Of a stretch of 64,000 nt of DNA, positions 21,261-32,893 are shown piece by piece. Origin of the DNA: Ifrita kowaldi (taxonomy: Eukaryota > Chordata > Aves > Passeriformes > Cinclosomatidae); the NCBI GenBank assembly GCA_013398055.1, contig VZRS01015018.1:186001-250000 (forward strand). The letters run 5' to 3'. Position numbers and translations under genes: made by a program. Positions within the stretch are counted from its first letter, which is position 1; each line of letters starts with the position of its first letter. The notes under the pieces were generated by a model. It did no database searches, was not told where the DNA came from, and was given only the letters and a program-made list of their open reading frames with translations.

Positions 21261-23600
21261 AAAGCTCAACAGAAAAGCAAGTCTAGCGCGTGTCTCGGGG
21301 GATGCATGGGCAGCTTACTGCAGGATAGGCTGGGGAGATCCACTAGCTCCAGCATCAGTGGGAGAGAAGGAACCTGGGTGAACCGGTGTTGACTGTGCAG
21401 CTGAGGGTAGTTAAGCAGCAAAACCGGTGACTTTTTGGGATTGTTAGGGCTTTCAGGTGTGGTGAGGATGGAGCTGGGGAAGGGAGCGTCTGCTCATCCT
21501 CGATCCCAAACAGCAGGACAACGTGTGAGTTAAACAATCCACAGTTTTTGAACTTCCCCCCTCTGAGGGCAGTAATTGTGGTGCCATTGACTTGGGGTAG
21601 AGGTTTTCTGGGCAGAAGTGGGCTGTGTGGTCATCTAGAAAGTGGGAGTTGGCTTCTGAGGCTCTCTTGGGGCAGGGAATATCTCTGGGCAGGATGGTGG
21701 CTGTGCTGTGGTGTGCCCCTAGGCTGTGATGCTGCTGACACAGCAAGCTTGTTGTCCTCCACAGACCATGTACCTCCCCAGGAGCTGGCAAATATATGCT
21801 GTCTGGAAAACAGCAGGACTCTGGTGCTGCAGGTGGGGCAATGACTTGTCCTGTGCTTAACTGAGACCAAAAGGTTTCATGGTGAATTGGGGCATTTAAA
21901 GCAGGGAATTAGACCCTGTCATCTTCCCATCAGCTGAGGTTTTTCTGTGCCTTGGATATAAATCCAGGAGGGTGCCTGTCCTCTGGTTGCAATGTTTGTC
22001 CCTCAGAGATGGAAGGACAGGCCTGTCCCTGCCATGGTTGGCCAGCCTATGATTGCCCAAGAGAGGATCTCAGGGCATGTGTTCCGTTCAGCTCCTCTGC
22101 TGTCACACCATGGCCTGTGCTGTGGCTGGGGCAGCAGACACATCTGCATTGTGTTTGGAATTTGTGAAAGGGCTGACTGGGGTAGCTGTGGGCACAGAGA
22201 ACTCCTACAGACCTTGTAGGACAGCACTGTGTTGGGTGATATAGGGAGGAGGATGCCTTTTGCCCCCTAGACTTCTGACTCAACCCCAGAGAAGATTCCT
22301 TTGAGGCCCTGAACAGGTCCATGGCATGTGGATCAAACCCAGTGGGCGGCATTTATCTCCAGGTTCCTTTTTGAGTGACGGGTACTTCAGTGTGTGGTTT
22401 GTGAGCCCAGCCATGCTTTCCTGGCCCAAAGCAGGTATCCTTCAGGAAGCACAGGGTGCCTTCCCACATTGTTAACAACTTTAAACCACTGTTCCTGTGT
22501 ACTACATGCAACGCTCCTTACATACTGACCAGAGGTGACCAGGCTTCAGACGCATGCTCTCTGGGTAGGAAATCACGCACCAGTGCAATCCACTTACCCA
22601 GCTCCTCAGGATCTTGCCACAGGGTGCATGGAACCAGGCATCTCTGCCTCTTAACTTTCTTCTTATTCCAGCCCTGAATGACTCTCGAGTTTCCTCCTGC
22701 TCTTTCCCTTAACGAGTTGTGCCACACTGGGACAGATGTCTCGGCTGAAAGAGTCTAGTTGCTGGAGTGAGGACCAAATACCCATTAGAGTGTTTGTTAC
22801 TAATTAATTATTGCCTGTCACTGCTGGGAAGTGGAAGGGCTCAGTTGCAGTGTAACAGGCTTACTAGTGCTAAATAACTCTTGTTATTTACCTGAAGGTT
22901 GGTGGTTACTCTCTGCTTGTAGGGCTGCTCTTCTGGGGACATGGGAAGGCATAAGCCCTTGTCTGTATCGCACTTTTTTTTTTTTCCTTTTCTTCAGTTG
23001 GTTGGGGTTTTTTGCAAAATCTTGGGGTTTCTTGCTCATCCTCAATATTTTTAGTGGGTTTAAAATGGATGGTGTTTCCCTTACCAATCAAACCTTACTC
23101 TCTAGGATACCTCAGAGAACTAATTAACCTGCCAGACTGCTCAACAACATTACAAAAAGATTTCTTCCAACTAAATACAGGGCATATCTGCTGCCCAGTT
23201 TGCTTGTTTTTAATTTAGAAAAGGTGGAAAGCTGGTGGGGAGAAAAGGGGAACTCTGCACCCAACTGGAGAACTGATGGTTGGCAGCCAAGTGGTGATGA
23301 TTTATGGCTGGGTAATTTTCAAGCTGCCATAATTTGTGTTAGCTCAAATAAGAACTGATGGCAGTTTGAGTTGATAGCTGATGCAGTGAGGACCTGGTAC
23401 ACGGTAGCTTTGATCTCCTTGGCCGCGGGAGAAGGCGCTTCTCAAATCACCCAGGCTTTGCTGCCAAAACCCGGAGGAGTGGGTGGGCTCCAGCTGCATG
23501 GAGGGATGGGTGCATGGGAGAAAGGATGGAAAGTGTGAACGGATCCAGACAAGACCCAAGCTCATGTGTCTGGCCCTCAAACTGGGTGTTACACTCTCTA
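21261..23600. other. Intergenic, G+C-richer unique sequence
   Basis: Many short open frames on both strands arise here from base composition, and none resembles a known protein. A T13-like run followed by an acceptor-like ccttttcttcag lies at 22975-22998 without an exon after it that I can recognise. Confidence 0.65.
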
Positions 23601-23869
23601 TAAGGTGCTATTTTTTCACTGAATTATTTTCTCAGTTTTAACACCATTAAAAAGAGGCTTTTATTCTGATGTTGTTTGTTTTCCATGATTAAGAGGTATA
23701 CTAGGACAATTGCTGGCAAAGTGCATTGCTTGTAGCAGAAATAGTCTTTTTGTTTTGAGGTTTTCCTGTGTCAAGGTTCTTCAGTGGCTCTCATTAGGAA
23801 ATGCAGTACATGCCAGCCTTTGACAAGCAGCAGTAGCAGGAGTGTAGCCTAGCAAGAAGAATCTAAAAT

Positions 23870-24550
23870 ATTGAAATATAAATAATTTACCTCAAAAGTT
23901 TACTCTCTGAATGTTTCTTGCCACACTACCTGACTAATTACCGTGTTATCAAAGGAGTGTGCAAACCTATAAGCCGTGGGTTTGGAGTGGCTTGACAGAT
24001 AAGCCTTCCTGACAGGAATAGCTGCAACTTTGCTATTATCAGTCGAGTTCACTTTTGAATTTTGAATTACTTTTTTTTTAATTAATAGTCGATTTTATGT
24101 AAATGGCTCAGGGATTAGGAGTTGATTTCAAAGATCATCCTCCATAAAATCTCTTGATCATATTTTATGGTTCCTGTGACTCATGGATGTAATCTTGTAT
24201 CCCTGGGATATTCATGGCATGCTTGTCTAATTCCCCATGGTAGCTAATCTCACTTCTCTACTCTGATTTTAAAAAAAAAAAAAATTAAAATATCTTTAAA
24301 GCAGGACTGGTAAAAAGGCAACTTTTACAGCCAATCTCCAGCTCCAATTGCTCCTGCTGGGGAAGTCGTAATGATGAATTTGTGACATAATTTCTGTGGC
24401 AACATGCTGGGATTTCATAAATGGGGATGGTGATTATAGAGCAGGATCAGGTGAAGCTGGATTGTGATGGAAAAAGCCCCGATTCAAATGCAAATTGTTC
24501 AATAATGGCATAGGGGATACCAGAAATTACTGGCAATTTATTTTATTTGG
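23870..24550. promoter_or_regulatory. Candidate conserved non-coding (enhancer-like) block
   Basis: AT-rich unique sequence dense in homeodomain and related core motifs (ctgactaattac, taattaatag, gcaaattgttcaataatgg) with several long runs that do not look like repeat. Inference only: the block has the texture of vertebrate developmental enhancers, and the neighbourhood of TM9SF2 also holds the ZIC2/ZIC5 genes. Conservation could not be measured. Confidence 0.3.
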
Positions 24551-24734
24551 GTTAAGCTCCTCGTTCAGTCTTCTTCAGTTGGAACTCACTCTTCCAAGGA
24601 TGTGAGCAAAAGAAATGTCTGGAAAACATATTTTTCTTCTCTCAAGAGAACAAAATTGTCCTAATTTAATAATAATTAATCGGCTAGTGTAATTAATAAA
24701 GATGTTCTCTATTTCGATGATTTCTCACATTCAA

Positions 24735-24935
24735 GACTCTTCAAGTGCTTCACAAACCCTAATTGATTCCACCTTACTACCCCCTGTAGCAGGACCACAT
24801 AATTTACCTCATTTTCTGGAGACAGAGAGATGTGTGAGCCAGGCAGATTGACTGAACCCGGTTAAATGATTTGCCCAAGGCCAGACAAGGAGCTGAAGTC
24901 AGGAAAGATCTGTGTTTCAGAGATCAGCCTCCACC
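24735..24935 (+). mobile_element. MIR-type ancient SINE relic
   Basis: In consensus order it contains caagtgcttcacaaaccctaa, then cctcattttctggagacaga, ggttaaatgatttgcccaag, gccagacaaggagctgaagt and aaagatctgtgttt. These match the amniote MIR/CORE-SINE body: scttyacaaa, cccattttacagatgagg, ggttaagtgacttgcccaag, gtcacacagc, a gcagagc-like stretch and gaacccaggtct. Heavily diverged, so the insertion is old. It is non-autonomous, with no coding part. Confidence 0.7.
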
Positions 24936-24939
24936 CAGC

Positions 24940-27900
24940 TGTGTTTTGGCTGTGGGAGAGCGGATGCAGCTCTTGCACAGCCATGGAGGAGGGCCATGCA
25001 GTTGCAGCCTCCAAATAAATCTGGTGGATTTGTGTTGTACAGCACATGAAGCTGGGAATAGGAACAAGCCCCGTGGGCACACATTTGTGTTGAAACTAGC
25101 TGAATTGACTGTTCATTAGTTATTCTCGCTGAAACTGGAAATTACTTGATTTGTTTTTTGGATTTTCTTTTCCCTTCTTTTTTTCTTTTCCTCCAAATCA
25201 CTTGGAATTTAAACTGTTTATCTGAGGATTAAACTAATTGCTTCTGCAAAATGCCGTTCCCACACCATCTAGTGTACATCTGTTAACTGGGGAGAGATAA
25301 CTGAACCAGTTGCCAGATGGTCTCTTGGATTTGGGTGGCAAGGAGCCAAGGAGCTGCCAGTTGGTGGTTTGTGGGGTTCTAGCAAAGAAGTCACGCTACG
25401 TGCACATTTCCCTCGGTTACTCTTCTCTGCCTTAATGAAGATACTGCCTAATACAATAAAGCAGCCATTAGCCCCCGCCCTGCACTCCCTTCTCCCCCAA
25501 AGGGGTGAGTTTATAAGCCTGATTTGTCTGACTGAGGCAGGCTTTTCCAGGAGCTCGGGTTCTCCGCACGCTATATGTGCAAAGGCACTTTCTCAAGTAT
25601 TCAATCCCGTGTCTGCCGGCTGCCTCTTTCTATGCCATAGTGGAAAGATACTGCTGTAACAAAGCTGCTCTTTGAAAGGGGTTTTTATAGCTAGGAACTA
25701 AAAAAATCATTGCTTAGTCTTGATTATGAAATTAACATATACGTACGCATTTATATGTAATACATACTGGCTCACATCACACTGACTGTTTTAAAAACTT
25801 CAACTTGAGGGCTGGATGCTGTGCTTTGTATTTAAAAAGCATGTAATATTTACCAGTGCTTGGAGTAGGACACAACCCCTGCTACGCTGGAAAGAAGTGT
25901 TACATCAGAGTCTGAATAGACTGTTCATAGTAGGGTAATATGAGTGTCCTTGACCAACACTCAGAACATCTTTTCCAGGACTGGGCAAGAACTTGGGATC
26001 CTCAGGGGTGACAACTAGGTGGTGTGTTTTGCATGGGCCTGCTGCTTGGGGGACAGTCGTGGCACCCAGAACCCAGCCTAGGCTCTGTTTCTGACCATGC
26101 CCTTGGCACAGGCTGTGGTGCCCATTAGCTGTTACAATGGGTTGAGGAGTGAAAAACACCCATCTTGTAATGAGTTAGTGGGCTTTCTTCTCGTTGAGGA
26201 GGTCTGGGGTGTTGCAAAGTAGATCTTATTCTTACCCCTTCTTACACCAGCAAACTCTTCCCTGCCCTAAGAAACTCACAGGAGGGAGGAATTTATGGCT
26301 TCAGCATTAAAAAAACAGTTTGACAGCTGAGATTTTGGTTTACTGTCAGAAAGGTGGTGGACATCAACAAGATCTAAACAAAACCATTTGTTGGAGGGAA
26401 GTCAAATCAATGGTTTCTTCTCCATTCTGTGAAGTGGAGCGACAGCACCTCCAAACTCACCAGTGTTGGGGCCAGACTCTGCGATTAAGCTCCCAACCAC
26501 ACCACTTGACTACATTAATGATGGTGTTACATGCACTGCTAAGCAATCCCTTGTATGTTGAGTGGCAAATGTGTTTTTCCTTAAAAGGAGGAGTTTGGTG
26601 AGGGGCAGAAGTGGTGTGTGCTCCCAGGGCTGGTTTTACACAGCTTGCAAAGCTCCCCAGGGTGGATTCTGCTGGTGAACAAATCTCCTGGCATTGCAAA
26701 GCCATGGCTGTTTCCAGATATGGTCTGTGCTGATGTGCAGAGCTGAGACCCCATCTGTGGGGAGCTGGGAGCTGCCCTGGGCACGTGCAGGTCAAAAAGC
26801 CCTTTGCTTTGTGTTGGAGAGATGCTTGGCCAAGTTGTTCACAATCTTTGTTGGGGCAATGTCCATGTGGCATCACTTAGTGATGTGCTCTTGGTGGAAG
26901 CAGGGCTGGGGTCTGTGAGGCATGGGAAACAGCCCTGGCCCTGTGGAGGTTTCTCCCAATTTACTGTGGTGCCCTGGGCATACTCCTGGTGATTCCCTGG
27001 CTGCGCCTCTCATGCAGCGCATGAGCACAGGGCAGGCAGGGGCTGTGTGGGATGGGAGCAGCACCTGGCTGTGTAGGGAGATATCTGTGCTGCTGTTCAA
27101 ACCCATATCCGTCTGTTCCTCCTGTGGAGGAATAGGCTGTTCCCTGCCAAGCACTGTTGGGAATGACACCCTGTCCTAAGGCTGCCAGGAGCAAGCAGCT
27201 GCCTGAGCCAGAGACTGGGGAGATGTGGGGTACCTATGCCTTTTCCTTTTGCTTCAGCTGTAGTATGAAAATTCCTCTAGAAAAATACACCTGAACACTT
27301 GTGGTTTGGGCAGGGATCTGGGCAGCAGCAGGGAAAGGAGGGAAATGTTTCTGATGGAGCTCCCTCTAAGTTCCAGTTTAAATTTCGTCTACCCCAGCCC
27401 TGGGAGTGCCACAAAACTGGCTTGTGGATGCAACCACCACTGTTGTCTGTGTGTCACCATTGTTCCTTAACTGCTGCAGGTCTCCTGGGACCATGTCAAA
27501 CCTACTCCCAGCCCTCCTGCTGAGGCCTCTGTTGCCTGTTTGGCTTTGTGCCTGCCTGCCTTCTCACGTACGTGCAACACCGAGGGAGGACAAAATGTGG
27601 GTGTGGTGCTGGAGGAAGCAGATGAATAGAGATTTGGGCTCAGAAGTGAGTTTTGACTGCTGTCTACACGCAAGGATGTAGTTAAGACCTTGTCTGGAAT
27701 TGCCAAGGAATATAAAGTAGAAAATAGTGTGCTTTCTTGGGAATGGAGAAAGCAAAATAAAACATCCTGAACAGGATCCATCAGGAGTGCAGTGCTGCTG
27801 CTTGGATGCTCAAAGAGAAGGGCCCAGAGGCTGCCCCTGGATATATCACCAAGAGCAGAAAAAGGGATGTACAAGCTCCATCAGAGCAGTCACATACTGC

Positions 27901-30900
27901 CCATCTTTGAGAAGAGAGCTGATGCTTTCTCAGCTGCTTCTGAGAGATGGAAGATGAAATGTGGCACAAGACTTTATAGCTGTTTCTAAGGATGAATCAA
28001 AGAGATAAAGGCAAACTGAGATGCTGAGAAGGTGCACATATGGAAGAAGCTCCTTTATTGAAATTACAGGCACACAAATCCAGAAAAGCCTCGTGGGTTA
28101 GGTCTAGGTGATGATTTTGGTAAGCTTCTTAATTGGCATGATCCCTCCTTGCCCGGGTTATGGGGAAACTGACCTTCAGAAACCTGGTTCAGGGATGAGC
28201 ATTGGCAATCTCCGAGGCTGTGTGGTGGCATGCAAGGGGCCCCACTCCACAGGGCTGTGACACAGGGCAGAAGAGTGAAGGAAATGGTCAAGGGCACAGG
28301 AGAAACCCCTACTCTGAGTCCCAATTTCCCAAGACAACACTGAGCTGGAAAGAGGATCCTTTGAAAATGACTGATGGTGAAACACTAGCTTTGTTCTCTG
28401 TACCCACCCGTTGCACTTTTAGGAGGGGAGATGTTTAACCTGGTCCAGAAGCTCAGATTTATTGCAGCCCTTGTGCAGAGAGGCTGCTTGGAGGCCACAA
28501 AAGCTGTGGGCAGCTTGGAAATGCCAGGCTGGCTTTAGGATGGCATGTGGCTGTGCAGGGAGCCATCCTGCTGTGTGGGGCTGCGTCACTTCTTCGCACA
28601 TCCCAGTCATTAACGTGCCAGGAAATTCAGGGGATCATCATGCAAAACTCTGTGTCTCTCACACAAGAGGATTGATTTCTCCGAACTCATTTGGAACGTG
28701 TTTGGGGGTCAGATGAGAAATGAAGCAGGATCAGAGTCAGCCTGAGGGAAGCTCCCATTTACGTGCATTTCTCTCATTTCCAAAAGAGGTCTCCAGTGTA
28801 TGCATGTGCAGCAGAGAGAGGTCTGGGCAGGGAACATGCCCTCAAAGCAATTCCAATTCTGCCTTTGGGATGTGCCTTAAATTTCACACCAACTGAACTG
28901 GGTCCAATATGCTCTGTATGATAGAATATGGCTGTGTGAGCACGTTCATATGTGAGACTAATGTTAGTAGGCATTCATGCTTCAATTTATGCTAAAAGCC
29001 AACAGATGGGGAAAGTAAATGCCAGGAAACCAGGCCCTGATCAGGTGGCTTGAGCTGTGCTCATACTCTGTTTAGACAATAGGCCGTGTTCCATATTTGG
29101 AGTCTGATCTTGTGAAAATGAAACCCTGCTGGTGCTAACCCACAGAGGCTTTGCACACTGGGAAAATGGCCAAATTCCTCTGGAAAATGGTGAAGCTCCA
29201 GCTGGGAGAATTAATGAAAATTCACTTTTTTCATGAAAAAGATTGGCTCTCATTGATGGAAATTCCCCCTCTCCTGCCACCCCGTCTCGCACACATACAA
29301 GAGGAAACGTGGCAGTCAAATACCCAAAACTGCTGCAGGGATCACAAGTAATTTGTTCCCTGTATCTTCAAGGGGTAAGGCAAGAAGTCAGGGTTTGGGC
29401 TGCAGCAGGAATGGGTAGGCTTCATGCTGAGAAGCCCGTCCTAAATGTAAGGGATGGGATTGCCCAGGACATCTGAGGCACTGTGGGGTGAGAGCAGCGT
29501 GGTATGTTTGCAGCCATGCAGGCTTATGCAGTCTGTGTTGAAGTGGGGGAACCAACTAGGGCATCTCTTCTAGCTCCGTTTCCTATGATTTCTGGCACCT
29601 TCCAAGCTGTCTGTTGGGTAACTTGGACCCAGCTACTGGAGGAAGATGCACAGCTCTCGTGCTCCCGGCACTGGCCTTGTCCTGGAGACTCACTGCTTTT
29701 TGGAAAGCTTCATAATGATTTGGCTGTTCATCAGTTGAATCTGACTTTGTCTAGATGCTTCCTTAAGCCTCTCCATCGAAAGTGAGATTACGGTTTTTCT
29801 CTTTGTACCAGCTGTGTAAGTGAATTCCCAAGAGTGCTTGGCCCTATCCCACTGCCCAGGCTGGGTTCAGGGACACCAAATTCATGAGGGTTGTGTGCAT
29901 GAGGCAAGGTGTCTAGAGGACAGCTCCTCAATCCTCTGTGGTTCAAGACTTTCAGAGAATTTTGACCTAAATAACTTTCTTCTCTAGCTTCCAACACTCA
30001 GTTTCCAAGGTGGGCCTGCAGTTCCCCACCACAAGGCCAGCCCCTCCCCTCCCCTGGTGCAGACTGCAGGATCTCTGCTGGTAGCACAGGCAAGGTAACC
30101 AGGCATCTCAGATGAGCACCAATCCAGGCATTAGTTTAGTTTATAAAGTGCAGCAAAGAGCATTTCAAGGATTTTGCTCTTCTAGCAGAGCTGTCTGCCT
30201 GTTTCTGAGCAGAAACCTGATCCAAGTGCTCTTGTAAAGCTCCTATTTTCTTCAATAGCCCAGTGATTAAGTTCCTTGACAGTATCTCTTAGCCAAACTG
30301 CCTGATAATCACAACCTGACAAAGCAAGGACAGTTTATCTTCAAATACAATAATTATATGCAGAAGAAAAATAACTCAGCATGATGCTCTGCTATATCTG
30401 CTACCCTGCTTGAGGAGCATGGGCAGCAGGATGACCTGAAGGACGGGGTGCTGTTGTACTGGGGTTGAGGGCTGGTCTGAAATCCAGCCTTTGACCTTGC
30501 CCCACTGGATTTTAGCTTATCATGGGGAAAAGGGGACAATTCAGGATATTTACAAACTTCTAATGTGAAAGGGAGCAAAATGATCTGGGACCACTGATCA
30601 TATATTATTTGAATGACCTTCAATGGGTTGCATTTAGGGAAATTTGACTAACTTTAAAAGAAAAACAGTATTTGGGCCTAAACTTTAACGTCCTTGAACG
30701 ATGTTGCTGCGCTCCCTAAAGAATAACCTGCAGAACAATTTTTTTCCTTTGGGGAAAGGCAGGTCACAGTGCTATTGGAGCTGGGGGTAAGTGAATTCAT
30801 TGCTTCTAGTGCAGGTGTGGAACCATCACTCACTCCTTGCTTGGCTCCAGCAGGCTGAGTTTGCCCAGCCACATATTTTTTGCTCCCTGTAATGTAAGCT

Positions 30901-32860
30901 TGTCTGCTCATCTTAAAAGCTGGGGCTGGGGACTTCTGGAAATTGATGGAAAGGAGTTTTTGGAGCCTGGTGCTGTTGCCATGCAGAGAAATGGAGGGTG
31001 TGTGCAACACTCTTGGAGGGCCAGGGTGGCCAGGTGGGAACTCCCCACATTGTCTCCCTCCACATGCAAGAGCTTCTTTGCTGCTGGATAGGTGGCCTGA
31101 GTGGAGGTGCTGCTCCTTTGCCCTGGGCTCCTTTGTAGGTCCTTGGCCACTGAGGGCTTTGGGGGTCACAGTGTGAGTCCAGCTGCAGCCCTGGCTCTGG
31201 CTGCCCACTCCCCAGGGGCACTCCTTACAGCTGAAGCACTGGCCTTGCGAACTGCCTTGATGGATTTAACAAATGTGGGTTGTAGGGAGAAATGAGAACA
31301 TCTTTAACCACTCAGAGAGATTTGGGTCGTGCTTACGACTTGAATGTTTACTTGATGAAGAGTGAATTGCTGCAGTCCCCTTGCAGCCCTGGGGAACCAC
31401 TTGCAAAAGGAATAGCAACAGTTCTCTGCTCAATTAGTCATATATAAGCGAATGCCTTGTGGTGGTCGTCCCCAGAATGGTGTGTAATTGATGCATTTCA
31501 CTGATGGTTACACTAGAAGGATCTCACTTTCTTTGCATGGCAAAGTATGGGGAAAAGGTACAATGCCAATGCAGTTGTCCTGGGCCTCTGGAGAGGGAGT
31601 GTGCAATTGCTATATGGGAACCTATTGTGCCCAGTGCGGTGATCTTGAAACATATTGAGCTTATTAGAAGTGCATGTTGACTCTGAGATTTCAGTTTGAC
31701 TGCGTGGCAAAGCAGTTAGGCCAGCGAATATGTGATAATGTTTTTTATAAGTGTGATAATTAGATAAAAGAAGAGGGAGTTGGAGTTTAGACTCGAAGAC
31801 ACTAATTAAATTCACATTGACAAATCAACATATTGGTCTCATATGGATTAAAGCAGCTCTGAAATGCTTCTTTTGTTTAGATTACACTAATTAAATTCAC
31901 ACATTTTGTCAATCCATAACAGTTACCTTGAAACACAGAAGGCTGAACCTAAAGCTTCAAAATGCACATCAATGAACGTGCCGAAGTCAGAGCATTTTTG
32001 CAGAGCAAATAGCTGAGGACTTTAAGAAATTTTGGGACTAATATTTGTGAAATTTTTACACCCTCACAACTGAACACTGAACACAGAATGATGCATGCTC
32101 TTACTTAAACACTGAGTGCTTAACTGCAGTTTTAAATTATGCTCAGTGATGAGGTAATAAAGTATTTCAGCAAATATGTCTCAGAGGAGAATTTGAGAAA
32201 GAAAAAACCACATCTATTGCCAGTAGCTGGTCTTTTCAGGTCAGTAGAGAATTATGAGCTGCTGCTGGCAATAGTTTAGGACTTCATAAATATATCAACT
32301 ACTTAATGCAGGGCTGCCCCACAGCAGCCACCACTGAGCCAAAGCCAGGGGATGGGAGTTTTGAAATTTAAACTAATATTTGTGCTCAGCAGTGACTTTC
32401 TGCTGGGTTAAATCTGAAAAACCTGAGCTCATTGATGTGCACGTTGCCCAGAAATGGGAGATGTGGTGTCATACTGGAGCGCCCTGTGCTGGGCTGGTGA
32501 AGGCCCTATCCCTGCAGGGCAAGGAGGTGCCTGGGGAGATGGTTTTTAGGGTTGCAAGATGCTCTTCCAGCCTCCCCTGGCTGGAGGGGACCCCAATGGC
32601 ATCACAGGGTTGTCTTTTGTGCTATACAGCCCAGGCAAAGCCTCTTTGTCTTCTTTAAGTACAAAAATCTCAGTGTAAGCATTACTGCCTCATCTCCAAA
32701 GCCTTAGGTGTGAGGGTCCTGCAATAATCCTGAGTCGTTACCATCTCATCATTAGTGAATATTCTATTTTCTGTCAGTAAACACAATTTAACCACTTTAC
32801 AGTTAAGCTTCTTAAGATTCATAGCTGATGAGAGAGCAATTAGGACAGGATTTTAATGAA
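24940..32860. other. Intergenic, unique sequence
   Basis: About 8 kb with alternating GC-richer (25.9-30.0, 30.8-31.3 kb) and AT-richer parts (25.1-25.3, 31.8-32.3 kb). I find no exon with both splice signals and recognisable protein, no RNA gene and no intact repeat. Confidence 0.6.
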
Positions 32861-32872
32861 TACACACAAACT

Positions 32873-32893
32873 GGGGGGGTTCCTGCGGGGGGG
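32873..32893 (+). other. G-quadruplex candidate
   Basis: Two runs of seven G separated by seven bases (ttcctgc). Each run can supply two G-triplets with a one-base loop, so the 21 bases fit a G3 four-run motif. No gene start is recognisable next to it. Confidence 0.5.

Noticed and set aside
24448..24470. LDCDG peptide resembling the CLYBL LDCEDG motif
   Set aside because: Only five residues match and the flanks do not fit.
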